Source of the DNA: Desulforadius tongensis
GTDB lineage: Bacteria > Bacillota > Desulfotomaculia > Desulfotomaculales > Desulfohalotomaculaceae
Length of the DNA: 64,000 nt
Direction: 5' to 3'
Assembly: GCF_016907915.1 (NCBI RefSeq)
Contig: NZ_JAFBCW010000006.1
Span: 44,306 to 108,305 of the forward strand
Shown: in pieces, positions 1 to 8,006 of the stretch
Layout of the letters: each line of letters starts with the position of its first letter
Numbering within the stretch: position 1 is the stretch's first letter
Notes under the pieces: generated by a model
Told to the model about the DNA's origin: nothing
What the model saw: the letters and a program-made list of their open reading frames with translations, nothing else
The model's database searches: none
Program-made: the position numbers and the translations under genes

Positions 1-214
1 GCGCATATACCGTTCCATCCTTCACCTGCAGACCCATTTCCACCGTCACCGAACCGCTGCCGGCACCAACATCATAGGCGGTGATACCGGCACAAAGCCG
101 CAGTTTGGACAGCACCACCGCTCTTATTTCGGCGGCGGTAATGGGCACCCCCTCCCGGCGCACAAATAACCGGTCCGGTATTCCCGGCGTACTGTAGGGC
201 CAAATATCACGCAT
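1..214 (-). CDS. cbiT: Cobalt-precorrin-6B C15-methyltransferase, decarboxylating (CbiT), 5' part only
   Basis: The gene reads leftwards off the window edge, so only the first 71 codons are present. The translation starts MRDIWPYSTPGIPDRLFVRR and contains DVGAGSGSVTVE near residues 48-59, the glycine-rich SAM-binding motif I typical of CbiT. In this family CbiT methylates C15 and decarboxylates the acetate side chain on ring C during anaerobic cobalamin synthesis, together with CbiE. The ATG lies inside the end of cbiE (overlap ATGCGTGA), which indicates translational coupling. The start is well fixed; the C-terminus is not visible. Confidence 0.9.
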   Translation of the reverse strand, partial: MRDIWPYSTPGIPDRLFVRREGVPITAAEIRAVVLSKLRLCAGITAYDVGAGSGSVTVEMGLQVKDGTVYA

Positions 215-836
215 CGCCGATCACCATTACACTGTTATTTAACCGGTCATTACAGCGGCACAGCTGGCTGAGAGTGCCGGAGTATATCCGTTCGTCATCA
301 TAAGAAAGATTACACCCCACCGTCACCCCGGCATCGGGGCAGCCGCTGGACAGCAGCCACCGGGCAATGGCCTGGGGGGTGTTATTTTTATCAGTGAGTA
401 CCGCCACCAGCCGTCCTCTTTTTACCAGTTCAATTAATTCACCGCTTGTCCTGCCGTGCATGCTGATTATTACCGCCTGCTGCCACGGTTTTTTTATCCG
501 GGCAAATAAAAGCTGCACCGGGCTGATGCCGGGGATTATTTCTAACTGCTTGCCATCAATATGTTTGGTTAAGCAGCTGGCAAAACTGTACAACCCGCTG
601 TCTCCGGAAACCAGCACCGCCACTTTATGCCGCCGGCTCTCTTCTTTGATAACACGGATAGTTTGCTGCAAATCGGCAGTGATGGTATAGCATTTCTGTC
701 CCGGTTGGGCAAAGGTTTTTATCAAACGGCAGGCACCCACCAGCACTTCCGCCTCAGATATATGCCTGGCTGCGGCGGGAGTAAGATAATCAGCACTGCC
801 CGGCCCCACTCCCAGCACCGCTATGGTATTTGCCAT
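207..836 (-). CDS. cbiE: Cobalt-precorrin-7 C5-methyltransferase (CbiE)
   Basis: A 209-residue member of the tetrapyrrole methylase family. The N-terminus IAVLGVGPGSADYLTPAA is the characteristic first loop, and LVSGDSGLYSFA near residues 75-86 is the second conserved SAM-site segment. It methylates C5 of the corrin precursor and works with CbiT, encoded just downstream as a separate gene rather than as the fused CobL seen in aerobic organisms. The ATG follows a GGAGG at 9 bases and overlaps the end of cbiD by 16 bases. Length is normal for a stand-alone CbiE. Confidence 0.93.
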   Translation of the reverse strand: MANTIAVLGVGPGSADYLTPAAARHISEAEVLVGACRLIKTFAQPGQKCYTITADLQQTIRVIKEESRRHKVAVLVSGDSGLYSFASCLTKHIDGKQLEIIPGISPVQLLFARIKKPWQQAVIISMHGRTSGELIELVKRGRLVAVLTDKNNTPQAIARWLLSSGCPDAGVTVGCNLSYDDERIYSGTLSQLCRCNDRLNNSVMVIGDA

Positions 837-1945
837 CCCATCACACCTCCGATTTTTCTGGCTGTTCTGCTGCAGCCCACCACTTCACCAGCCATGGAAT
901 ATATCACGGTACCCACTTCCATGCTGTGATAACAAAACAGAGTGCACCGCTCCTCGGCAGCACCGGCTATGGATGAGAAAACTTTCATCAAGCCATTTTT
1001 ACGCAGCAGTTCAACCGATTGGTCTACGGTATTCAACTCCATAATTTGCCGCACCAGTTTATAATCTGCCCCGTGCAGTGCAGCGTGAGCTGCCAGTATT
1101 TCCCGCCGGGCGTCAGCCATTTTACTGTGGGTATGAAAAATCCCCCCGGCCAGCTTCACCAGTTTACCCAAATGACCCAGTATAATAACACCGGGCACTT
1201 TACGTTTTGCACACTCTTCCAGCATGGTACCGATAAAGTTGCTGGTCTCCACCACACATTCAGCGGGAATACCCATTTCACCGGCCCTTTTAACCCCCAT
1301 GCGGCCGGGAGTTAAAACCAGGTGGCGGTATCCCTGGGCCAGTGCCACATCAATCTGCGGCACCAGCGACCGGCGGTAAGCATCTTCAGACATGGGGCGC
1401 ACAATTCCGCCGGTACCTAGAATGGATATTCCCCCCACAATGCCCAGCCGCTGGTTCATGGTGCGTTTAGCAACCTCTGCACCCCCGGGCACGCTGATTA
1501 CCACTTTAGCTCCTTTACCGGCGGGAAGAACTTTCTGCACTTCCGCGGTTATCATCCGGCGGGGGGCCGGGTTTATGGCATATTCTCCCACCGGCACCTG
1601 CAGGCCCGGTTTAGTAACCCTTCCCACCCCGGTGCCGCCGGTAACAGTAATACCCCGGGAGGCCGGGTACACTGCAGCCCAAATTTCCAAGCCGTGGGTA
1701 ACATCGGGGTCATCACCCCCGTCTTTTATCACCGCAGCCCGGGCAAACCCATCATTTAATATTAGCGACCGCACCGGCAGCCGGGCACTGCCCCCGCCGG
1801 GTAAATCCACACTGACCGCGGGCGGCTTTTCACCTCTAAACAATGCCAGCGCCGCGGCTTTGGCGGCCGCAGCGGCGCAGGTGCCGGTGGTATAACCAGT
1901 GCGCAATTTTTTATTTGTACCGCTGTTTGTACTGTCTTTAATCAT
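821..1945 (-). CDS. cbiD: Cobalt-precorrin-5B C1-methyltransferase (CbiD)
   Basis: A 374-residue CbiD protein. The family signature LRTGYTTGTCAAAAAKAA is at residues 14-31, followed by glycine-rich segments such as GGTGVGRVTKPGL and IVGGISILGTGGIVRPMS. CbiD performs the C1 methylation of the anaerobic cobalamin pathway, so its presence marks the early-cobalt route. It lies 7 bases after cbiA and overlaps cbiE. Its Shine-Dalgarno GGGAGG is about 14 bases from the ATG, longer than usual, but no better start is visible. Confidence 0.94.
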   Translation of the reverse strand: MIKDSTNSGTNKKLRTGYTTGTCAAAAAKAAALALFRGEKPPAVSVDLPGGGSARLPVRSLILNDGFARAAVIKDGGDDPDVTHGLEIWAAVYPASRGITVTGGTGVGRVTKPGLQVPVGEYAINPAPRRMITAEVQKVLPAGKGAKVVISVPGGAEVAKRTMNQRLGIVGGISILGTGGIVRPMSEDAYRRSLVPQIDVALAQGYRHLVLTPGRMGVKRAGEMGIPAECVVETSNFIGTMLEECAKRKVPGVIILGHLGKLVKLAGGIFHTHSKMADARREILAAHAALHGADYKLVRQIMELNTVDQSVELLRKNGLMKVFSSIAGAAEERCTLFCYHSMEVGTVIYSMAGEVVGCSRTARKIGGVMGWQIP

Positions 1946-1952
1946 TTAAAAG

Positions 1953-3332
1953 CTACCGTCCTCCCGCTTTATATTTGGCACAGGCTAATAAAAAGTTTCT
2001 AGCTGCCCCGGGATTGCCCCGCCAGTGTATATGCACATATGAAGCGAACAAATTACCCAGGGTATAACCATCCCGGCGCCCGTCCTGCCCCCTGCCCCCC
2101 TGTAAACTGTAGGCAGCATGGCCGGGAGATAAACCCGATACCGTTGACCAGTGAAATTCATGCCCCTTTATCAAATCTCCCGCCCTGCCCAGCAGACAGT
2201 TTTTTTGCAGTTTACCGGTAACATAGCCCAGGGCAGACAGGCTATTCTGCATTTTCACCGTTCCCGGTACTAAACCCACACCGGGGTAACTTATGCCGTC
2301 CATACCATAAATATCACTGCAGAGGTACATGAACCCGCCGCATTCGGCATAAATGGGCACTCCCCGGCGGGCCATGCTTTTTAATTCTGTTCTCATCGCC
2401 CGGTTAGCGGATAAACGGGGTAAAAACACTTCCGGAAAACCGCCCCCCAAAATAATGCCGTTCACCGGTTGGGGAAGGGCAGTATCATTAAGGGGACTAA
2501 AATAAACCAGCCCGGCACCCAGTTCTTTTAAGTAGTGCAGTGAATCCTGGTAATAGAAGTTAAAAGCCTCATCCATGGCCACCGCTATGGTAACATCCCT
2601 TACCACCGGATCACAACCCGGCAGTTCGCAGTCCAGCGGCGGCGCTTTACCGGCCAGGGATAAAAGCCGGTCTATATCTATTTCTTCATCCACAATCCCC
2701 GCCAGCTGTTCCAGCCGGCCGGGTAAACCGGGCATTTCTGACGCCGGCATCAAACCCAGGTGCCGGCCGGGTATTTCAAGCTGCCCGTGTCTGGCCAGCA
2801 CCCCCAGCACCGGTACACCCAGTTCTTCTTCTATGCTGTGCCGCAGCAGTTCGGCGTGGCTGCGGCTGCCGGCTTGATTGACAACCACTCCTATCATGTT
2901 TACTTTGGGGTCAAATTCTAAATAACCCTTTACCATGGCTGCCAGGCTGCGGCCCACCCCCCTGGCAGACACAACCAAGACCACCGGGGTGCCGGTAATT
3001 TTACTAATTTGGGCTGTGCTGGCCAGTTCCCCTTGATACCGCATTCCGTCATATAGACCCATCACCCCTTCCACCACCGCCACCTGTGCACCGGCACAAT
3101 AGCGGGCGAAGGTGGTTTTAAGTTCCGGTTCCGGGCACAGCCAGCTGTCCAGGTTGTGGGAATAACAGCCGGCAGCCACCCGGTGCAGGCCGGGATCAAT
3201 ATAGTCCGGCCCCACTTTAAAGGGCTGCACGGACAGTCCCCGGCGGCGCAGGGCGGCCATTAAACCCAAGCTGACGGTGGTTTTACCCACCCCACTGTGG
3301 GTTCCGGCAACTACAAAGCGCGGTATATACAA
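1953..3332 (-). CDS. cbiA: Cobyrinate a,c-diamide synthase (CbiA/CobB)
   Basis: This glutamine-dependent ATPase amidates the a and c side chains of cobyrinate. The N-terminal dethiobiotin-synthetase-like domain carries the P-loop GTHSGVGKT and the downstream FKVGPDYIDPGLH segment. The C-terminal type I glutamine amidotransferase domain has the nucleophilic cysteine in YAECGGFMYL and a late histidine in HIHWRGN. I place the start at the third of three consecutive TTG codons, 7 bases after GGGAGG; a TTG at 3347 is in frame but sits on the Shine-Dalgarno itself. About 459 residues, usual for the family. It lies between cobT and cbiD on one strand. Confidence 0.93.
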   Translation of the reverse strand: MYIPRFVVAGTHSGVGKTTVSLGLMAALRRRGLSVQPFKVGPDYIDPGLHRVAAGCYSHNLDSWLCPEPELKTTFARYCAGAQVAVVEGVMGLYDGMRYQGELASTAQISKITGTPVVLVVSARGVGRSLAAMVKGYLEFDPKVNMIGVVVNQAGSRSHAELLRHSIEEELGVPVLGVLARHGQLEIPGRHLGLMPASEMPGLPGRLEQLAGIVDEEIDIDRLLSLAGKAPPLDCELPGCDPVVRDVTIAVAMDEAFNFYYQDSLHYLKELGAGLVYFSPLNDTALPQPVNGIILGGGFPEVFLPRLSANRAMRTELKSMARRGVPIYAECGGFMYLCSDIYGMDGISYPGVGLVPGTVKMQNSLSALGYVTGKLQKNCLLGRAGDLIKGHEFHWSTVSGLSPGHAAYSLQGGRGQDGRRDGYTLGNLFASYVHIHWRGNPGAARNFLLACAKYKAGGR

Positions 3333-3428
3333 CAACAACCCTCCCAAAGCCAGTTAATAAAAACCTACCGGCGATGTTCACCTGTACAAAATTCATTTCC
3401 AAACGGTGCCGCAAAGCGGCCCAGGGGG

Positions 3429-4484
3429 CTATTTTAAAGTTTGGGCCGCCAACTCTTCAAAGGTGGCCATTTCCTTCAACACCTTCACAGCCGCATCCAG
3501 CAGCGGGAAAACCAGCACCGCCCCGGTTCCTTCGCCAAGCCTCATACCCATGCGCAGCACAGGCTTTAATTCCAGCATTTCCACCATCACCCGGTGGCCG
3601 GGTTCTTCCGACAGGTGGGAACCAAACATATAATCCTTACACCGGGGAGCTATTTTATACGCCACCAGTGCCGCAGCACCGGAAATGAACCCGTCTACCA
3701 CCACCGGAACTCCGAAAGCGGCACCGCCCAGTATCAACCCGGCCAGCGCACCGATTTCCAATCCTCCCACCTTGGCCAGCACGTCAATCCCGTCCTCCGG
3801 GTCAGGGTTATTTACAGCCAAGCCCCTGGCAATTACATCCCGTTTAACGGCCAGTGAGCGGTCACTTACCCCCGTGCCCCTGCCGGTTACCTGATCCGGT
3901 GACAGCCCGGAGATAGCGGCCAGCACCGCACTGCTGGCAGTGGTGTTGCCGATACCCATTTCACCGGTGGCCAATACCTTAGTGCCCCGCTGTACCTGCT
4001 GCTGAGCCAGTTTAATACCGGCTTCCAGCGCCGCCACCGCTTCCGCCCTGCTCATGGCCGGCCCCCGGGTAAAGTTGTCGGTGCCGTTTTTTACCCGCAT
4101 ATTGATTAAATCGGGATGATTAACGGGAATACCGTTTACCCCCACGTCTGCCACCACCACACTGGCTCCCACCGCCCGGGACAACACATTAATGGCCGCC
4201 CCTCCATTTAAAAAATTAATTACCATCTGCCCCGTCACTTCCGGCGGAAAGGCACTGACGCCCTCTTCTGCCACACCATGGTCAGCGGCACATACCACCA
4301 CCGCTTTGGAGCCCACATCTAAATTAACGCTGCGCTGAATACCGGCCAGCCTCACAGCCATATCTTCTAAGGCACCGAGGCTCCCAACGGGCTTAGTCAA
4401 GTTGTCCAGCCTTTCCTTAACTTTCTGCATGGCATTAGTATCCAGCGGTTTAATGTTCCCAACAGTGTCCTGCAGCAAACTCAA
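3429..4484 (-). CDS. cobT: Nicotinate-nucleotide:dimethylbenzimidazole phosphoribosyltransferase (CobT)
   Basis: CobT makes alpha-ribazole phosphate, the lower-ligand precursor of cobalamin, from nicotinate mononucleotide and a benzimidazole-type base. The 351-residue protein has the expected motifs LATGEMGIGNTTAS and, near the end, GMRLGEGTGAVL, whose Glu (about residue 318) is the catalytic base in the family. The preferred start is a TTG 9 bases after GGGAGG; a second TTG at 4490 is closer to the Shine-Dalgarno. It is the first gene of the visible cob/cbi run, with about 100 bases before cbiA. No cobalamin riboswitch was found upstream. Confidence 0.93.
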   Translation of the reverse strand: MSLLQDTVGNIKPLDTNAMQKVKERLDNLTKPVGSLGALEDMAVRLAGIQRSVNLDVGSKAVVVCAADHGVAEEGVSAFPPEVTGQMVINFLNGGAAINVLSRAVGASVVVADVGVNGIPVNHPDLINMRVKNGTDNFTRGPAMSRAEAVAALEAGIKLAQQQVQRGTKVLATGEMGIGNTTASSAVLAAISGLSPDQVTGRGTGVSDRSLAVKRDVIARGLAVNNPDPEDGIDVLAKVGGLEIGALAGLILGGAAFGVPVVVDGFISGAAALVAYKIAPRCKDYMFGSHLSEEPGHRVMVEMLELKPVLRMGMRLGEGTGAVLVFPLLDAAVKVLKEMATFEELAAQTLK

Positions 4485-4552
4485 TGACAACGCCCTCCCG
4501 AAACTTTATTTAAAACCTCTTAAATTAAACAGCCGCTTAAATAAAACAAGAA

Positions 4553-4580
4553 AATTCCCAGCCCAAAAAAGCCGGGAATT
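4553..4580 (-). terminator. Intrinsic terminator-like hairpin upstream of cobT
   Basis: On the minus strand a 10-bp stem (arms 4553-4562 and 4571-4580, one G-U pair) is followed by a T-rich stretch. It would end minus-strand transcription from the 4803-5150 gene and isolate cobT, implying a separate cobT promoter in the next 60 bases, which I could not identify. Confidence 0.6.
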
Positions 4581-4636
4581 CTGCCATCATCCCCAGTTGT
4601 AGCTATATTTTAATTTCCCCCAAAATTCTTTTCAAG

Positions 4637-4790
4637 AGGATGTTCGAAAAGTCCGCACCATATCCACTTCGAATTTCTGCGTTAGCTCGGCTTCTGCGGT
4701 GCTCACGTATTTTCGCATACGCTCCGCTCCTCAAAGCCTTTGCCGCCTTGAACTTCTCGTGTCTCTTGCACTCCTTTTCGAACACTCACT
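4637..4790. repeat. Short palindromic dispersed element (MITE-like candidate)
   Basis: About 150 bp between the unknown gene and cobT is bounded by inverted ends: TGTTCGAAAAG at 4641-4651 and its complement CTTTTCGAACA at 4774-4784. The interior also has imperfect dyad symmetry around GTATTTTCGCATAC. The block is open on the minus strand but has no start context, and its composition differs from both neighbours. From memory, very similar elements are dispersed in Desulfotomaculum-like genomes; that is recall, not a search. No clear target-site duplication was seen. Confidence 0.6.
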
Positions 4791-4802
4791 TTAAGTATCT
4801 TC

Positions 4803-5150
4803 TTACTTTAATATTTTCATTACATAGGCCGCCGCGGTCATTTTGGCATTTAATATACCCGGGGGCTGTTTTTGAGCCAGCTCCACCTGCTGCTCAAAGC
4901 TGCAGTTACCTTGAAAACAGCTGAACAATTCTTCACTGATGGCCTGCATGGCCTGCTGGCTGTCAGCGAACCTAATGGCCGAGGACAAAACATCCTTTAA
5001 TAAACTTTTTTCCTGCTCTGCATCGATATGGGGTACAGCAACCTTATATCCCCGGTAAACTTCTATTAAAGCCGCCAAATATTCCTCTGCCGTTATATTA
5101 CTGCTGATACCAATCACTTCCCTTCTACAATTAAAATCTATTTTTGACAT
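4803..5150 (-). CDS. Small protein of unknown function
   Basis: A 115-residue ORF beginning MSKIDFNCRREVIGISSN. I do not recognise a family. The protein is soluble and mostly helical in character, with three cysteines (one near the start, two around residue 80 in LFSCFQGNCSF). A GAGG lies about 14 bases before the ATG, a weak arrangement. It is transcribed divergently from the HD-GYP gene across a 143-bp AT-rich gap and is followed by the palindromic element and a terminator-like hairpin. It may be a lineage-specific gene; coding status is likely but not certain. Confidence 0.55.
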   Translation of the reverse strand: MSKIDFNCRREVIGISSNITAEEYLAALIEVYRGYKVAVPHIDAEQEKSLLKDVLSSAIRFADSQQAMQAISEELFSCFQGNCSFEQQVELAQKQPPGILNAKMTAAAYVMKILK

Positions 5151-5293
5151 TTACCATTTTTATCCTCTATTTTCCTAAAAAAATATACATAAAATTTAAT
5201 TTTTTTATTTTTCTTAAAAGGATAAATTAACAGCGTATAGAAAATCCATTATCAATAAAAATAATTTCCAAAATTACTGCGGGATGGTTTACA

Positions 5294-6934
5294 GTGAAAA
5301 AAACAATAATCTATTCATCACTTAGCTACTTAGTTGTAATAAGTATCATAGCAATTTCTTTTTACCAGTATTTTATCCCCTTTCCATACAACCTGACATT
5401 GAGGGAACGAAAGTATTTAGAAGAACACCCGGTTATACGTTTTACCGGCGACTGTAATTTCCCCCCCTTCTCTTATGCTGACTCCCCGGATCGCAGCCGG
5501 TCAATGGGTTATGAACAGGAGTTATTAAAATTTTTAGAACTGAAATTTTCCAAACTGAATGTAGATGTAGTAATCCGTCAAATGCACTGGCAGGATGCTG
5601 TCAAGGCACTTAGAAGTAAGCAAAGCGATGTTATCTCCGGTATTATAATAACCGAGAACAGGAAAAAATACTACACCTTTACCGAACCCTATATGCAGGT
5701 ATCTTACAGCATGGTACAAAGTAAAAAAATCAAAAAATTACATTCCCTGGAGGATGCGGCCGGTTATAACATAATAGCGGTCAAAGATTATTCCACCGAA
5801 GAACTGCTTAAATCCAATGGCATTAATTCATATCATGTGGTTTCCGATATTGCCCAGGCGGTGGAATTATTAAAAAAAGATGACAGTTACATTTGGCTGG
5901 AGCTTCAGCCCACAGCCGTTTACATGATCCATAAGTACGGAATGGCAGACCGGTTTAACGTCACCACTTTGGATATTCCCCAGCCGGCCTATGCCATGGC
6001 CTGCAGCAGAGATAACGAAGTACTGGCCGGTATATTAACTAAGGCTCTTAGAAGTTTAGATTCAGAAAATATTTTCCACTACCTGGATAATAAATATTTT
6101 GGCGTTTCGCTGCAGAGAAACTTTCACCAGCTGAATACCGTCATCGGCAGCCTGCTGTTTATTTTATCCACCATTGCCTATGTTGCTTTTCTTAACTCTG
6201 CTCTTTTAAAAAACAAGGTGGACAAAAAAACCAAACAGATTCGCCTGCTGTACAGCCAGCTGCAGAACAGTTTTAACAACACCCTCTCTTTGGCGGCGTC
6301 GGCAGTGGATGCCCGGGATTCATACACCTCGTCCCACTCGCAAAAGGTGGCCGTTTACTCCACTGTACTGGCCAGTTATATGAATTTAGACAGCGATACA
6401 ATCACTAAAATTTTCCAGGCTTCGCTGCTCCACGACATTGGTAAAATCGCTGTCCCGGACGAAATTTTATTAAAACCGGGCCGGTTAACCGATGATGAAT
6501 ATGAAGTAATAAAGCAGCATCCACTCATCGGCGCGGACATGCTGCGCACAGCAGGGGGGCCCATTGCCAAACTGGCCGCTTGTGTACAAAACCACCATGA
6601 ACGTTACGATGGAAAGGGATATCCCAATGGTATTCAGCAGCGGGATATTGCCACCGCCATAATTTCATTTTCAGATGCTTTAGATGCCATGGCCTCTAAC
6701 AGGCCCTATCGAAAAGCCATCAGCAGCAGTGAAATTTTAAAAGAAATCAAAGCACAAAAGGGCAGGCAGTTTCATCCCACGGTGGTAGATTCATTCATAG
6801 ATTTACTGCTGTACCGGTATGGAGAAATTAATTTGGACAAATTTCTGCAGGAGGCGGAAGATATTTTCAACAGTTATCAAAGGAATGATCTGCCGCTGAT
6901 TCATAATAAAAAAATCATGTCCACCGCCCCTTGA
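5294..6934 (+). CDS. Membrane sensor with periplasmic solute-binding domain and HD-GYP phosphodiesterase domain
   Basis: A 546-residue signalling protein. A transmembrane segment (about residues 5-24) leads to an extracellular type 3 solute-binding domain (about 45-268, with the typical GYEQELLKFL and GIIITENRKKYYTFTEPY), then a second membrane helix (about 282-302), a short coiled linker and an HD-GYP domain (about 335-510). The HD pair is at 380-381 in LLHDIGKIAVPD and the GYP motif at 442-444 in HHERYDGKGYPNG, so the catalytic set looks intact. The likely role is ligand-controlled hydrolysis of cyclic di-GMP. GTG start after GGGATGG. It is monocistronic, with a terminator right behind it. 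Confidence 0.88.
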   Translation: MKKTIIYSSLSYLVVISIIAISFYQYFIPFPYNLTLRERKYLEEHPVIRFTGDCNFPPFSYADSPDRSRSMGYEQELLKFLELKFSKLNVDVVIRQMHWQDAVKALRSKQSDVISGIIITENRKKYYTFTEPYMQVSYSMVQSKKIKKLHSLEDAAGYNIIAVKDYSTEELLKSNGINSYHVVSDIAQAVELLKKDDSYIWLELQPTAVYMIHKYGMADRFNVTTLDIPQPAYAMACSRDNEVLAGILTKALRSLDSENIFHYLDNKYFGVSLQRNFHQLNTVIGSLLFILSTIAYVAFLNSALLKNKVDKKTKQIRLLYSQLQNSFNNTLSLAASAVDARDSYTSSHSQKVAVYSTVLASYMNLDSDTITKIFQASLLHDIGKIAVPDEILLKPGRLTDDEYEVIKQHPLIGADMLRTAGGPIAKLAACVQNHHERYDGKGYPNGIQQRDIATAIISFSDALDAMASNRPYRKAISSSEILKEIKAQKGRQFHPTVVDSFIDLLLYRYGEINLDKFLQEAEDIFNSYQRNDLPLIHNKKIMSTAP

Positions 6935-6941
6935 TTACTGA

Positions 6942-6966
6942 CCCTGGCTTAAGGCCAGGGCTTTTA
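6942..6966 (+). terminator. Intrinsic terminator of the HD-GYP gene
   Basis: A 7-bp GC-rich stem (CCCTGGC/GCCAGGG, loop TTAAG) followed by CTTTT, 8 bases after the stop codon. Confidence 0.8.
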
Positions 6967-7249
6967 ATATGCCCCAGCACTAAATTGCAAATTTTATCTT
7001 GCTAATCATTGGCACAAATCACTATAATATCTAATAAGCTCGAGCATTCCCCCAACGCGCAGTTTTTTTACCTTCTAAAAGATTATTTCAGTGCACAATT
7101 ATTTTTCCTAGATTAACCAACCTTTTTTGTTACCTTCGAGCAGCCTTTTACGTCTTATATACGTCTTATAAATGTCTATACATTAAGATATAAGGTTTTT
7201 GTTCCGGAATATAAATTAACTAAAATACATTAAAGGGGGGAACCAGGAA
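6967..7249. other. AT-rich upstream region of the PAP2-like gene, with a short tandem repeat
   Basis: No gene is visible in this 283-bp gap. It ends in a strong Shine-Dalgarno (AAAGGGGGG, 7232-7240). An 11-base unit ACGTCTTATA(T/A) occurs twice in tandem at 7150-7171, spaced one helical turn apart, which could be a regulator site. No confident -35/-10 pair was found. Confidence 0.5.
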
Positions 7250-7933
7250 GTGGTAAAAAAATTTAACAAGCACCTTATTCCACTGAGTTTCATGCTCTCC
7301 ATACCTGTTTCAAACATATTTTACGCGCTGCTGAACAACTCCGCCAGGGGAGCACACAGCATGATCACAGAAATAGATAAAGCAATCCCCTTTTTAAAGA
7401 TATTTATTCTGCCGTACATAATTTGGTATCCCTTTATATTTTTTACATTGTTTTACCTGTGTCTGCGGGATAAAAAAATTTATTTTCATACTTTAGCTGC
7501 TTTAAATTTAGGCCTGATAATTTGTTACATAATTTACTATACATATCAAACAACAGTGCCCAGACCGGAGGTGGCTGGAAAAGACCTGCTGGCATTACTG
7601 GTGATGTATATTTACAGCTCCGACCAGCCCTTTAACTGTTTTCCCAGCATTCACTGTCTAACCAGTTTCTTAATGATAAAGGGTATCAACAACTCCACCG
7701 TCAAAAACACTTTTAATACTACAATTATCAGTTTTACCGCGGCAGTAATTATTTTATCGACGCTGTTTGTTAAGCAGCACGTTATATTAGATGTAATATC
7801 AGCCATACTGCTGGGAGATCTCGTTTTCAGATTGGTACATTACTTCCCCACCAGTGCTGTCTTACTGTGGTTAAGAAACTCCTACCCCTTAGCCACCATG
7901 AAAAAGAAATTGGAAATTTACATGGATATTTAA
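7250..7933 (+). CDS. PAP2-superfamily membrane phosphatase/phosphotransferase-like protein
   Basis: A 227-residue polytopic membrane protein with about six hydrophobic segments. It carries PAP2 signature motifs in reduced form: CFPSIHC near residue 130 (the usual PSxH) and a later KQHVILDVISAILLG (the usual SRxxxxxHxxxD). This matches the inositol-phosphotransferase-like branch of PAP2 proteins, which act on lipid phosphates at the membrane. The substrate cannot be inferred. GTG start 9 bases after a very strong Shine-Dalgarno. It is a single gene between the HD-GYP sensor and comM and is clearly more AT-rich than the following gene. Confidence 0.75.
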   Translation: MVKKFNKHLIPLSFMLSIPVSNIFYALLNNSARGAHSMITEIDKAIPFLKIFILPYIIWYPFIFFTLFYLCLRDKKIYFHTLAALNLGLIICYIIYYTYQTTVPRPEVAGKDLLALLVMYIYSSDQPFNCFPSIHCLTSFLMIKGINNSTVKNTFNTTIISFTAAVIILSTLFVKQHVILDVISAILLGDLVFRLVHYFPTSAVLLWLRNSYPLATMKKKLEIYMDI

Positions 7934-7970
7934 AGATGCCCGGCAGGTAAAAGCAAATCTATACTAGAAT

Positions 7971-8006
7971 ATACAAATATCGCCAACATTTGGAGGATAT
8001 TTGTAT
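7971..8006 (+). promoter_or_regulatory. Inverted repeat enclosing the comM ribosome-binding site
   Basis: Perfect 11-bp arms ATACAAATATC (7971-7981) and GATATTTGTAT (7996-8006) are separated by 14 bases. The right arm starts at the last G of the comM GGAGG and runs into the ATG, so the hairpin in RNA would mask the start codon. It could equally be a DNA operator. Confidence 0.5.

Noticed and set aside
4485..4640. Cobalamin riboswitch expected before the cob/cbi genes
   Set aside because: No B12-box-like conserved segment is visible on the minus strand; the only structure is a simple terminator-like hairpin.
4603..4785. Small minus-strand reading frame of 60 codons
   Set aside because: It coincides with the palindromic element, is made of its repeats and has no start signal.
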